The translations under genes were made by a program, and so were the position numbers. Below, in pieces: positions 17,573 through 26,415 of a stretch of 64,000 bases of DNA. Each line of letters begins with the position of its first letter. Position 1 is the first letter of the stretch. The notes under the pieces are model-generated. The model ran no database searches. It was not told where the DNA came from and was given only the letters and a program-made list of their open reading frames with translations. Source of the stretch: DASXHD01 sp036488725 (GTDB lineage Bacteria > Myxococcota_A > Polyangia > Polyangiales > Polyangiaceae); the NCBI GenBank assembly GCA_036488725.1, contig DASXHD010000048.1, forward strand, positions 1 through 64,000. Reading direction: 5' to 3'.

Positions 17573-18943
17573 TCAGTCGAATCGTTCGGCGCACGGCTTG
17601 GCGTTCTCGTCGACGCGAAGGCCGGGGATTTTCATCGGGTCGGCGTCGATGGCCGCGAGCTCGTGCTTAATCTTCGCGACGATGAGACCGTCGAGGTTTC
17701 CGCTCGCGTATTGCTGCTGCGTTCCACCGCAGCTCGCGATCGGGTCGCCGCCGCCGGTCGACTGGGGACCTGCGCCTCCGCGCAAAACGAACATCTCGGT
17801 CGCGCCGGTGTACTGCGCCATTTGGCGGAGCACCGCCTGGCCGAGCGCGTCCATGCCGCTCGCGGCGACGCCGAACAGTTGCACGCCGCTGTGGGCCGCG
17901 TCTTTCATCGACTGCGCGTAGTCTGGGTCGTTCGCGTAATCGAGGTGCGGCGGCGCGTCGGCGATGACGAACGCCATCTTCGCGACCGCGCGCGGGCTCC
18001 ACTCGAGGCTCGTGAGCGCGGCGTGGATGCCGGCGTTCATGTCTTCGGGATAGTCGCCGCCGCCGCCCGCCTCGATGCCGGCAATCGTGTGCGAGAACGC
18101 GCCGAGGTTGCTCGTGAACGCGTAGGGCTTGGTGACGAACGAGTCGACGCGGTCTTTGTACTCGACCATGCCGACGCGGACCTGCAGCTGGTTGCTCTGC
18201 AGCGTGGTCGCGACTTTTTGAATCGTCGCTTTGACGCTCGCGATTTCCTCGCTCATCGAGCCGGTCGTGTCGAGCACGAACGCGATGTCGACGACGCGCG
18301 GATCATTCCGGCGCGCCGCGCCGAGCTTGATTTCGACCGTACCGTCGCCGTCGTCGTCGAGCGCGACCGGCGCGCTCGCGTTTCCCTCGGCGCAGCGCGC
18401 CGTCGCGGTGAAGCTCTTGCCCGACAGCCCCTCGGCGTACGGAAACAGAATGGCGCGACCCGACGCGTGCGTCGTCAGGGTGACGTCGTGCTGAGAAGCG
18501 TCGGCGATCGTCACTGGGCAGCGCGAGACGGGCTTGCCCGCGTTGTCGCGCACGACCAAAAATCGGCGCGCGCGCACGTCGACCGAATGAATCGGCTGGT
18601 TGACTTGTCCGATGTAGCGCTGGAACTCACGATAGTTCGCGTTGTCGTCCCATTCGCCGGCGCGCACCGACGCGGTCGCTTGCATGGACGGAGCCGCCGT
18701 CGTCGCCGCGGCGAGTGGCATCGGCTCCATTCCAGCCGGCGCGCGCGCCGCGCCGTGAGCATGGCCGACTTTCGGCGCGCCGCCCGCGCCGCGCTCCTCG
18801 AGCCCGTCCGCCGAGGCCGCCGTTTCCTCCTTGGCGGCCGCCGGATCGTCGAATGCCCCGCCGGCTCGTGCCGATTGCGGGGCTTCTTTTTGCGCGTTGC
18901 ACGCGACGAGGGCCAAAACGGCGAGGGGCAGGAGCTTGCGCAT
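17573..18943 (-). CDS. VWA-domain lipoprotein
   Basis: The ATG at 18943 yields MRKLLPLAVLALVAC, a short lipoprotein signal, so the upstream TTG is not needed. The 456-residue product has an Ala/Ser-rich linker, a beta-sandwich part (about 120-215) and a von Willebrand factor A domain (about 220-420). The MIDAS motif is DTTGSMSEE, an intact variant of DxSxS with Thr at the middle position. Such surface VWA proteins bind partners through a divalent metal. Predicted metal ligands also include D in the VIADAPPH segment. It lies upstream of the haem lipoprotein in the same direction and is divergent from the acyltransferase. Confidence 0.88.
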   Translation of the reverse strand: MRKLLPLAVLALVACNAQKEAPQSARAGGAFDDPAAAKEETAASADGLEERGAGGAPKVGHAHGAARAPAGMEPMPLAAATTAAPSMQATASVRAGEWDDNANYREFQRYIGQVNQPIHSVDVRARRFLVVRDNAGKPVSRCPVTIADASQHDVTLTTHASGRAILFPYAEGLSGKSFTATARCAEGNASAPVALDDDGDGTVEIKLGAARRNDPRVVDIAFVLDTTGSMSEEIASVKATIQKVATTLQSNQLQVRVGMVEYKDRVDSFVTKPYAFTSNLGAFSHTIAGIEAGGGGDYPEDMNAGIHAALTSLEWSPRAVAKMAFVIADAPPHLDYANDPDYAQSMKDAAHSGVQLFGVAASGMDALGQAVLRQMAQYTGATEMFVLRGGAGPQSTGGGDPIASCGGTQQQYASGNLDGLIVAKIKHELAAIDADPMKIPGLRVDENAKPCAERFD

Positions 18944-18994
18944 GCCCAAAAGACGGCCCTCGCGGCGAAAAGATCTGCTCTACCATCGAGCGCC

Positions 18995-19843
18995 ATGAGC
19001 CTGGCTTCGGCGCTGCTCGGTCCGATCGCGGTCGGCCGCGAGGTGCGAGATCGTGTGGAACGCCTCGAGCTGCCTTTCAGCCGCTTCGGCGTCGACAACT
19101 ACGGCATCTCGAAGAAGCACATCACATTCTGGTTCACCTTTTTAGGTGCACTCTACAAGGAATATTTCCGCGTCAAAGCGTACGGCACCGAGAACATTCC
19201 GCGGCGCGGGCGCGCGATGCTCATCGGAAACCACTCGGGCGGAATCGCGATCGACGGGGCGATGGTCATCGCGTCGTGCTTCTTCGAGCTCGAGCCGCCG
19301 CGGCTCGCGCAAGGGATGGTCGAAAAATTCCTGAACCGCGTGCCGATGGCGTCGCTCTGGTTCAACCGCGTCGGGCAGCTGACCGGCCTGCCCGAGAACG
19401 CGCTCCACTTGCTCGAGGACGATCGCATCTTGATGGTCTTCCCCGAAGGCGCGCGCGGCACCGCGAAGCTCTATTGGGAGCGCACCTCGCTCGTTCATTT
19501 CGGCACCGGCTTCATGCGGCTCGCGCTGCAGACGAAGACGCCGATCATTCCGTTCGGTTTCATCGGCGGCGGCGACGCGTTTCCGACGGTGTTCAACGCC
19601 GTCGAGCTCGGCAAGCGATTCGGCGCGCCGTACGTGCCGGTGACGCCGTACCTCGCGCCCATTCCGCTGCCCGTTCAGCTCGCGGTGCATTACGGCGAGG
19701 CGATGCACTTCGACGGCACGGGCAACGAAGACGACGCGACCATCGAGCACAAAGTCGAACAAGTGAAAGCGCGCATCGCCGAGCTCATCGAGCACGGCGA
19801 GCGCCAGCGCGCAGGATTTCTCGCGCTTCCGGGGAGAACATGA
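18995..19843 (+). CDS. Lysophospholipid acyltransferase family protein (MGAT/PlsC-like)
   Basis: The 282-residue product has the acyltransferase active-site block GNHSGGIAIDG (about 72-82). The His-Asp spacing is six residues, as in the MGAT-like branch rather than the HX4D of PlsC. The FPEGARG block (about 150) that binds the phosphate of the acceptor is also present, followed by PIIPFGFIGGGD. A hydrophobic N-terminal helix (FWFTFLGALYKEYF) would attach it to the inner membrane face. It probably makes glycerophospholipids or neutral lipids. It is followed after 67 bases by the SDR gene. Confidence 0.9.
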   Translation: MSLASALLGPIAVGREVRDRVERLELPFSRFGVDNYGISKKHITFWFTFLGALYKEYFRVKAYGTENIPRRGRAMLIGNHSGGIAIDGAMVIASCFFELEPPRLAQGMVEKFLNRVPMASLWFNRVGQLTGLPENALHLLEDDRILMVFPEGARGTAKLYWERTSLVHFGTGFMRLALQTKTPIIPFGFIGGGDAFPTVFNAVELGKRFGAPYVPVTPYLAPIPLPVQLAVHYGEAMHFDGTGNEDDATIEHKVEQVKARIAELIEHGERQRAGFLALPGRT

Positions 19844-19856
19844 AACCTTCGAGCGA

Positions 19857-19890
19857 GCGCCGAGAGGCGCGAGCGAATGTCCGTGCGGAC
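19857..19890 (+). repeat. Two small hairpins in the leader of the SDR gene
   Basis: GCGCC-GAGA-GGCGC (19857-19870), a 5-bp stem with a GNRA-type loop, is followed by GTCC-GTGC-GGAC (19879-19890). Both lie between the acyltransferase stop and the ATG at 19911. They could be a weak attenuator or mRNA-stability elements, but no U-run follows, so a terminator is unlikely. Confidence 0.3.
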
Positions 19891-19910
19891 CGAGCGAAGC
19901 GAGGGACCGC

Positions 19911-20837
19911 ATGAAAGTCATTTTGCCCGGAGCGTCGGGGCTCTTGGCGCGGATCGTCGCGCGGAAGCTTCTCGCGCGCGGACACGAGGTCGTCGGCATC
20001 GACGTGCGGCCCTGGCCGGACGCGCCCGATGGGATGGTTCTCCACACCGTCGACATCCGGAAGCGCGCGGCGGAGGACGTCTTTCGCACCGTGCGTCCGG
20101 ACGCGGTCATCCACATGGGCACCGTCACGCACTTGCTCCAAAAAAGCGAAGACCGTTATCGCATCAACCTCGGCGGCACCCGCGCGGTCTGGGACCACTG
20201 CCACGCGTACGGCGTGAAACAGGCCATTTTCGTGGGGCGCCACACGTATTACGGCGCCGCGCCCGACGCGCCGCTCTATCACACCGAAGAGGAGCCCCCG
20301 AGCGGCGCGACGACGTTCCCCGAGCTCGCCGATCTCGTCGCCGCCGATCTCTACGCGGGCTCGGCGCTCTGGCGCTACCCGGAAATCGCGACGTGTGTAT
20401 TACGTGTATGTTACACGCTTGGTCCGAGCCATCACGGAACGCTCTCGACGTTCTTGTCGCCGCCGGTGATTCCGCTCGTGCTCGGGTTCGACCCGCTCTT
20501 TCAATTCATGCACGAGGACGACGCGGCCGAAGCGATCGTCGTCGCGCTCGAGAAAGGCCCGCGCGGCGTCTTCAACGTGTCGGGCCCGCCGCCGCTGCCT
20601 CTCTCGGTCATCGGAAAAGCCGCGGGAAAACGGACCATCCCGGTGCCCGAAGGGATCTTTCGCGCGGTGCTCGGACGCTTCGGGCTGCCGTCGCTTCCGG
20701 TCGGCGCGATCGACCACATCAAGTATCCGATCGTGATCGACAGCATGCGGTTCAAAAAGACGATCGGGTTTCGCTACGAGCACGACGCGGAAGCCACCAT
20801 CGAAAGCTACGCGGCCACGAATCACCGAGCGGGTTGA
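19911..20837 (+). CDS. NAD-dependent epimerase/dehydratase-like SDR protein
   Basis: The 308-residue product is an extended short-chain dehydrogenase/reductase. The N-terminal Rossmann motif is LPGASGLLARIVARK with a following Asp (GIDVRPW) that favours NAD. The conserved DAVIHMGTVTH and INLGGTR segments are present. The usual catalytic YxxxK is missing: the matching region reads DLVAADLYAGS. The enzyme may therefore be non-catalytic or use another residue. The substrate is unknown. The gene follows the acyltransferase after two hairpins. Residues about 161-167 are encoded by six A/T-ending codons in a row (20394-20411), which is very unlike its neighbours. Confidence 0.82.
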   Translation: MKVILPGASGLLARIVARKLLARGHEVVGIDVRPWPDAPDGMVLHTVDIRKRAAEDVFRTVRPDAVIHMGTVTHLLQKSEDRYRINLGGTRAVWDHCHAYGVKQAIFVGRHTYYGAAPDAPLYHTEEEPPSGATTFPELADLVAADLYAGSALWRYPEIATCVLRVCYTLGPSHHGTLSTFLSPPVIPLVLGFDPLFQFMHEDDAAEAIVVALEKGPRGVFNVSGPPPLPLSVIGKAAGKRTIPVPEGIFRAVLGRFGLPSLPVGAIDHIKYPIVIDSMRFKKTIGFRYEHDAEATIESYAATNHRAG

Positions 20838-20854
20838 GCGTGATAGGGTCGAGT

Positions 20855-22312
20855 ATGGAGTTTCGGCGGCCTTTTGCGGCGTTCGTTGCGCTCGCGGCGG
20901 CGGGTCTGCTGATCGAGCCTGCGTGCTCGAGCGACGGCGGCGCGAGCGACGCGGGGGACGCGGGCGACGAAGCGGCCGACGCGGCGCCGGATCTTTTGGT
21001 GCCGCCGCCGATTCAGCGCGACAAGAGCGAGGCCGAGCTCGCGCCGGAGCGCGCCGCGTGCACGTTCGGCGCCGGAGCGTGGCCCGCCGACACCATCGGA
21101 AACGACGATCCGATCGGCGCGGACATTCCCATCGATCACGTCATCGTGATCATGCAAGAGAATCGCTCGTTCGATAACTATCTCGGGCGGCTCGTCGCGC
21201 AGGGCTATTACCAAGACGGGGAGGTCGACGTGCCGCCCGCGGGTTGGTCGAACCTCGACGGCACCGGCGCGACGGTCGTTCCGCACCCGGACGACGAATA
21301 CTGCTTTGGCGTCAATCACAGTTGGGGCGCGGAGCACGACGACTACGACGACGGAAAGCTCGATCACTTCGTCACGCAAAACGAGCCCGACGGACAACGA
21401 ACTTTCTTTTACGAGGACGATACCGTCATTCCGTTTTATTACGCGCTCGCCAATACGTTTTCGATCGGCGATCGCTATTTCTGTTCGGCGCTCACGTCGA
21501 CTTGGCCCAATCGTTTTTACATGATGGCGGCGACGTCGTTCGGCATCGGCGACAACTCGTTCGACACGCTCGATACCGGCGAAAATCCCTCACCGCAGAT
21601 CTTTTCGCTGCTCGAGGCGGGCGGACACACGTGGAAGGATTACACCGACGGTCCGCACCAAGTGGAGTTCTTCCCGTATTTCGGTTTTTCGTCCGACGCG
21701 CGCGCGAATTACGCGGACGTGCAATGCGGTTTGTTCGGCGACATGGCGAACGGCACGCTGCCGGACGTCGCGTATGTGATGGGCGACGAGATCAACGAGA
21801 CTTCGGACGAAGGTCCGTCGGCGCTGCCGGGGATCGGCGGCGCGCTCGTCGAAGCGATCGTGCGGGCGCTCTTCGCGTCGCCCGAGTGGAAGTCGACGGC
21901 GCTCTTCATCACGTACGACGAGAACGGGGGGATGGCCGACCATGTTCCGCCGGCCAAGGCGTGCGCGCCCGACGGGCTCGCGCCGCACGACGGAAACGGC
22001 AATCCGCTGCCCGGCGCGTTCGACACGACCGGCTTTCGCGTGCCATTCATCGTCGTGTCGCCGTACGCGAAGGCGCATCACGTCTCGCACGTCGTCTACG
22101 ATCACACGTCGATCGTTCGCTTCATCGAGGCGCGATTCGGATTGCCGGCGCTCACCGCGCGCGACGCGAACGCGACGCCGCCGTACGACGCGTTCGACTT
22201 CCAGAGCCCGCCGTTTCTCGTGCCGCCGACGATCGCCGCACACACCACGGTGCCGGGCGCGGTGCTTGCACAATGCAATCAATCGCTCGCGCCCACGACG
22301 TGCACGCACTGA
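20855..22312 (+). CDS. Phospholipase C / acid phosphatase-family lipoprotein
   Basis: The 485-residue product has a signal peptide with lipobox IEPAC and a Ser/Asp/Ala-rich linker. The catalytic domain is of the bacterial phosphoesterase family (non-specific phospholipase C and AcpA): VIVIMQENRSFDNYLG near residue 95 (the Glu-Asn metal-binding block), ALTSTWPNRFY, and TYDENGGMADHVPP near 355. A surface-anchored phosphodiesterase or phosphatase acting on lipids is likely. Predatory or scavenging use is plausible but is inference. The start is the ATG at 20855, 17 bases after the SDR stop. Confidence 0.9.
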   Translation: MEFRRPFAAFVALAAAGLLIEPACSSDGGASDAGDAGDEAADAAPDLLVPPPIQRDKSEAELAPERAACTFGAGAWPADTIGNDDPIGADIPIDHVIVIMQENRSFDNYLGRLVAQGYYQDGEVDVPPAGWSNLDGTGATVVPHPDDEYCFGVNHSWGAEHDDYDDGKLDHFVTQNEPDGQRTFFYEDDTVIPFYYALANTFSIGDRYFCSALTSTWPNRFYMMAATSFGIGDNSFDTLDTGENPSPQIFSLLEAGGHTWKDYTDGPHQVEFFPYFGFSSDARANYADVQCGLFGDMANGTLPDVAYVMGDEINETSDEGPSALPGIGGALVEAIVRALFASPEWKSTALFITYDENGGMADHVPPAKACAPDGLAPHDGNGNPLPGAFDTTGFRVPFIVVSPYAKAHHVSHVVYDHTSIVRFIEARFGLPALTARDANATPPYDAFDFQSPPFLVPPTIAAHTTVPGAVLAQCNQSLAPTTCTH

Positions 22313-22315
22313 CCC

Positions 22316-22861
22316 ATGGTTTACCGCGACTCCGACGTTCAGAACGACGCGACGGGCGACTTCGTGACGCTTCGTCGATACGTGTCGGTGCTCGAGGCCG
22401 AGTTCGATCGCGCCGCGCTCGAGGCCGCCGGCGTCGAGGTGCGTCTCTTCGACGTCGGGACCGCGGCGATCATCCCGCAAGGCGGCACGGCGTTCGGCGT
22501 TCGTTTGCAAGTTCGCGAGAGCGACGCCGCGCGCGCGAAGGAGCTGCTCGACAACCCGGATCCGCTCGACGAATCGGAGCGCGCCGCGCACCCCGAGCTG
22601 CGCAAGCCGAAGAACGACGCGCGGTGGCGCGCGCAAGTCGCCGCCGACACCGAAGCGCAGCGCGCGTTTCGCGCTTCGGTCATTTCGCTTTTCGTGTGTC
22701 CGGGGATCGGTCACCTCTACACGGCGTATCTGCTCTTCTCGGTCTTCTCGCGGTGGCGCGAGCTCGGCAAATGGGGCCGCATCAACGCGGTCGCGGCCAC
22801 GCTCGTCCTCGCTGCGGTCGCCATCGCGATCGCGCTCGTGTTCCTCGAAACGAACGCGTGA
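22316..22861 (+). CDS. DUF2007-like protein with C-terminal membrane segments
   Basis: The 181-residue product begins with a small alpha/beta domain resembling DUF2007 (putative signal transducing protein): VSVLEAEFDRAALEAAGVEV followed by RLQVRESDAARAKELL. After a charged linker, two hydrophobic segments (about 118-140 and 150-172) anchor it. DUF2007 is usually found as a short soluble domain; the added membrane part is notable. It starts 3 bases after the phospholipase stop, suggesting co-transcription. Its stop abuts the stop of the convergent efflux adaptor gene. The role is unknown. Confidence 0.75.
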   Translation: MVYRDSDVQNDATGDFVTLRRYVSVLEAEFDRAALEAAGVEVRLFDVGTAAIIPQGGTAFGVRLQVRESDAARAKELLDNPDPLDESERAAHPELRKPKNDARWRAQVAADTEAQRAFRASVISLFVCPGIGHLYTAYLLFSVFSRWRELGKWGRINAVAATLVLAAVAIAIALVFLETNA

Positions 22862-24037
22862 TCACTCGGCGACGCCGTGGACCTTCACGCCGTCCGCGAG
22901 CGACGCGGCGGGATGCGCGACGACCTCGTCGTGCTCGGCGAGACCTCCGGTGATCTCGGCGAGGAGCGGTCCGCGGTGGCCGACTTGCACCGGCTCGATC
23001 TTGGCGCGACCCGCGCGCACGACGAAGACCGCCCAGCCGTCGCCGTGACGAAAGAGCGCGCTCGTCGGCGCGCGCAAGACCGACTCGGCGGACCACGTGA
23101 GGATGCTCACGTCGACCGAAAAGCCGTCGCCGAGCGAAGGCACCGGCGCGTCGAGATCGAGGAGCACGTTCACGCGCTGCTCTTCGACGCCGAGCGCCGA
23201 GAGCTTGGTGAACCCCGCGGGCTCGACGCGCCGCACGTGCGCGCCGACTGGATCGCCGCCCCAGTGCGCGAGCGTCGCGGGCATGCCGGCCCTCACCGCG
23301 ACGGCGTCTTGCGAGAGCAGATCCACGACGATCTCCATCGACGCGAGATCGCCGACCTCCACGATCGCCGTGCCCGCCGTGACCGGGCCCGCGTCCTCGT
23401 GAAGTACGTGTAAAATGCAACCATGCACCGGCGACGTGACGTCGAGCTTTTCGGTCGGCGCGGACTTGCTGTCGAAACGCGAGAGCGCCGCTTGCGCTTG
23501 CGTCACGTTGTGCGCCGCGACTTGCTCCGCGAAGCGAAGGGAGTCGAGCTCGCTTTGTTTCATGCGCGCGTCGGCTTCGGCTTGCTCGAGCTCGGCCGCG
23601 CCGAGCGCGCCGGTCGAGACGAGGTGCTTGTCGCGGTCGAGGTTGCTCTTCGCGAGATCGGCCGCGGACTGCGCGCGCGCGATCGACGCTTGCGCCTGGA
23701 GCTCGGCGTCGCGCGCCGAGCCCACTTGTTGCCCGGCGACCTCGCGCGCGCGCGGGTCGAGGAGCGGGCTCGGAAGCGGCGCGAGTCGCGCGATGACCGA
23801 GCCGGGCTCGACCGCGTCGCCCGCGCGCATCTCGACGCGCGAGAGCGTGCCCGCGGTCGGCGCCGCGACTTGATAACGCTCGCGCACGCGCGTCTTGCCG
23901 TCGTCTTCGACCGTCAGGCGGAGCGCGCCGCGCGTCACCGCCGCGGTCTGCACTTCGAGCGGCTTGGGCCGCGACGCGAGCGCGATGAGCGCGACGAGCA
24001 CGACGGCAATGGCTCCCCAGATGATTCGCTTCAACAC
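22862..24037 (-). CDS. HlyD/MacA-type efflux periplasmic adaptor
   Basis: The 391-residue product starts at GTG 24037, with GGAGG spaced 6 bases upstream. An N-terminal membrane segment (IIWGAIAVVLVALIALAS) is followed by a lipoyl-like half (YQVAAPTAGTLSRVEMRAGD), a long alpha hairpin with LEQAEADARMKQSELDSL, the second lipoyl half (DVTSPVHGCILHVLHED) and beta-barrel domains. This is the adaptor of a tripartite or ABC efflux pump. It follows the permease after 14 bases in the same operon, which is typical of MacAB-like systems. No outer-membrane channel gene is nearby. One segment (23408-23419) uses the rare Leu codon TTA. Confidence 0.93.
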   Translation of the reverse strand: MLKRIIWGAIAVVLVALIALASRPKPLEVQTAAVTRGALRLTVEDDGKTRVRERYQVAAPTAGTLSRVEMRAGDAVEPGSVIARLAPLPSPLLDPRAREVAGQQVGSARDAELQAQASIARAQSAADLAKSNLDRDKHLVSTGALGAAELEQAEADARMKQSELDSLRFAEQVAAHNVTQAQAALSRFDSKSAPTEKLDVTSPVHGCILHVLHEDAGPVTAGTAIVEVGDLASMEIVVDLLSQDAVAVRAGMPATLAHWGGDPVGAHVRRVEPAGFTKLSALGVEEQRVNVLLDLDAPVPSLGDGFSVDVSILTWSAESVLRAPTSALFRHGDGWAVFVVRAGRAKIEPVQVGHRGPLLAEITGGLAEHDEVVAHPAASLADGVKVHGVAE

Positions 24038-24051
24038 GGCGTTCCTCCGAT

Positions 24052-26415
24052 TCAATCGCGTGCCTTCAGCACCGAAACGAGGTCGAGTCGGTCCGCCTCG
24101 CGACGGACCCAGAGCGCGCAGCCGATGCCCGACACCAGCACGACGGTCACCGCCCAGACGAGCGAGCTCGCGGCGAGCACCGGCGGCACGCGAAAGAGCT
24201 CCGGCGGAATCGCGCCGAGCGCGGCGGCGCCGAGGCCGTAACCCAGCGGCAGCCCGAGCGCGATGCCGAGCACGAGCTGAATCGCTTGCTCGCCGAGCAA
24301 GACGGTCGCGACCTCGCCCCGCGTGAAGCCGAGGATGCGCAGCGTCGCGAGATCGCGGCTGCGCATCGCGAGCGCGATGCGCGCGTTGTTGAAGACCATC
24401 CCGACCGCGATGATGCTCGCGAAGATCGCGAGCATGACGGTCATCGCGCGAAGCGAATCGGACATCTGCGTTTCGAACTGCGCGCGATCGAGCGCGGGCT
24501 CGCTGTAGCTCGCGACGCCCGGCAATCGGTCGATGCGCGCCGTGACCGCCGGCAGGTCCCCGCGCGCGACCGAGACGAACGCGCCCGAAACCGTCGGCGG
24601 CTCGCCCAAACGCCGTTCGAGCTCCGGCAAATCCATGTACGCCGAGAGACCGCTGAAGTCGTCGACGAAACCTTCGACGCGCAGCGGAAGGTGCAGGCGA
24701 CCGGCTTCGAGCACTTCGGCGTCGACGTCGTCGCCGGCGCGTACGTCGAGGATTTGCGCGAGCGGTCGCGAGAGAAGAACGCCGCTCGTCGGCGGCCGGA
24801 TCGGCTCGCCGCGCGCGTCTTCGAGCCGGCGCAATTGCGGATTGCGCGGGACGCCGAGGATCGCGAGATCGCGCTCGCGCCAACCGTGCGTGAGCTTCGC
24901 GCCGACTGCGCGCTGCGCTTCGGCGTGGACGACGCCCGGAACGTGCTCGAGCTCGCGCACTGCTTCGGCGCTCTTCGGACGGTCGAACGCGACGGTGAGA
25001 TCTTCGCGCTCGACGCGCGTGAACTGGTTGGTGATCGCGCGCTCGAGCGAGTCGGTCATCGTCGTGCCGACGAGCATGATCGACGTCGCCATCGCGACCG
25101 AGAGCGCCGAGAGGGCGAGCCGAACCGGGTGACGCTCGACGTCGCGGAGCACCATGCGCCCGGCGACGCCCAAGAGACGATCGAGCTCGAGCCGCTCGAT
25201 GAACGTCGGCTTGAAGCTTTCGGGCGGCTCGGGCTGCATCGCCTCCGCGGCGGGCAATCGGATCGTGCGACGGACCGCGCCAAAAGCGCCGAGCAAGCCC
25301 GCCACGAAGCTCGCGATGACGCCGGCGATCGCCGCGGCCGCGTCGAAACGAAATACGAGCACCGGCAAATTGAAGAACCGAAGGAGGGAGCGCACCGCGA
25401 GCTGTCCCTCGCCGAGCCCGAGCAGAACGCCGAGCCCGCCGCCGAGGCCACAGATTGCGAGCGCGAGGAGCGCATAGTGCCGCGCGAGCGCGCCGGTTCC
25501 GTAACCGAGGGCTTTGAGCGTCGCGATTTGTTCGCGCTGCGCGCCGACGATGCGCGAAAGAACGAGGTTCAAGAGAAACGCCGCGACGCCGAGAAAGACG
25601 AACGGCACGAACTTCGACATGCTGCGGTACTGCTCGATCTTCGAGTCGAGCGAGCGCGCCGAGCCTTGCTGCGCGCGCGGGATCGCGCCGGTGCCGCCGT
25701 AGGGCTCGAGCTCGCGATCGACGGCAGCGATCACGTTCGCTTCGTCGGCGCCTGCCGCGACCGTGAGCACGACGTCGTCGATTTCGCCCGATTCGCCCAT
25801 CGCTTTCGAGAGCGCGTCGCCGTCCATCCAGAAGATGCCGAACGTCGAGGCGTCGGGAAAACCGCTGCGCGGGTTCACCGCGATGACGTACTCGGGCGAC
25901 GTGGCGATGCCGACGACGCGCAGCGTGACCGCGTGCCCTCCGAGCACGGCGACGATCGAGCCGCCCGGGTGGAGATCGCGGGCGTGCGCGAAGAGCTCGC
26001 TCACGACGACCTCGTTCGAGCTGCCCGGCGTGACCGTGCGGCCGTCGTCGATGAACGGCTCGTCGAGGCGCGCGTCGGGTGGACCGTCGAGCGAAACGAA
26101 TCGACCGAGGAGCGGCACAGTCACGTTCGGCAGCTCCAGCCTGAAATCGCCGACGGAGCGCCCGTTGACGCGCGCGACGCCGGGAATTTCGGCGAGCCGC
26201 GGAAGGATCGATCGCGGCGCGCGATCGAGATGCACGAAGACATCGGCGAATCGGGTGTCGGCGTAAAACGTGTCGCGCGACGCTTCGAGCGACCGATACA
26301 GCGTCACGAACGTGACGAGCTGCGCGATGCCGCACGCGATGACGAGCGCGATGGTGACGACCTGCCCGCGCAGGCGCCCGAGATCGCGCAGGAGCTTTCG
26401 GTCGAGCGCCTTCAC
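24052..26415 (-). CDS. ABC transporter permease with two FtsX domains
   Basis: The 787-residue product is a membrane subunit of the MacB/FtsX/LolCE superfamily. It has an N-terminal membrane helix, a large periplasmic domain (about 45-270), three membrane helices (about 275-405), a second periplasmic region and three more C-terminal helices. The two halves each contain an FtsX-type domain (LNLVLSRIVGAQREQIATLK, then FNNARIALAMRSRDLATLR). The GTG start overlaps the stop of the ATPase gene (GTGA). It is part of the operon ATPase-permease-adaptor under TetR control. Likely substrates are lipids, drugs or peptides; the sequence does not say which. Confidence 0.92.
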   Translation of the reverse strand: MKALDRKLLRDLGRLRGQVVTIALVIACGIAQLVTFVTLYRSLEASRDTFYADTRFADVFVHLDRAPRSILPRLAEIPGVARVNGRSVGDFRLELPNVTVPLLGRFVSLDGPPDARLDEPFIDDGRTVTPGSSNEVVVSELFAHARDLHPGGSIVAVLGGHAVTLRVVGIATSPEYVIAVNPRSGFPDASTFGIFWMDGDALSKAMGESGEIDDVVLTVAAGADEANVIAAVDRELEPYGGTGAIPRAQQGSARSLDSKIEQYRSMSKFVPFVFLGVAAFLLNLVLSRIVGAQREQIATLKALGYGTGALARHYALLALAICGLGGGLGVLLGLGEGQLAVRSLLRFFNLPVLVFRFDAAAAIAGVIASFVAGLLGAFGAVRRTIRLPAAEAMQPEPPESFKPTFIERLELDRLLGVAGRMVLRDVERHPVRLALSALSVAMATSIMLVGTTMTDSLERAITNQFTRVEREDLTVAFDRPKSAEAVRELEHVPGVVHAEAQRAVGAKLTHGWRERDLAILGVPRNPQLRRLEDARGEPIRPPTSGVLLSRPLAQILDVRAGDDVDAEVLEAGRLHLPLRVEGFVDDFSGLSAYMDLPELERRLGEPPTVSGAFVSVARGDLPAVTARIDRLPGVASYSEPALDRAQFETQMSDSLRAMTVMLAIFASIIAVGMVFNNARIALAMRSRDLATLRILGFTRGEVATVLLGEQAIQLVLGIALGLPLGYGLGAAALGAIPPELFRVPPVLAASSLVWAVTVVLVSGIGCALWVRREADRLDLVSVLKARD

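Noticed and set aside
22862..26335. Very long minus-strand frame (over 1,100 residues) covering the adaptor and permease region
   Set aside because: Only its last 391 residues are protein-like. Upstream it is Arg-rich and lies antisense-shifted over the real permease gene.
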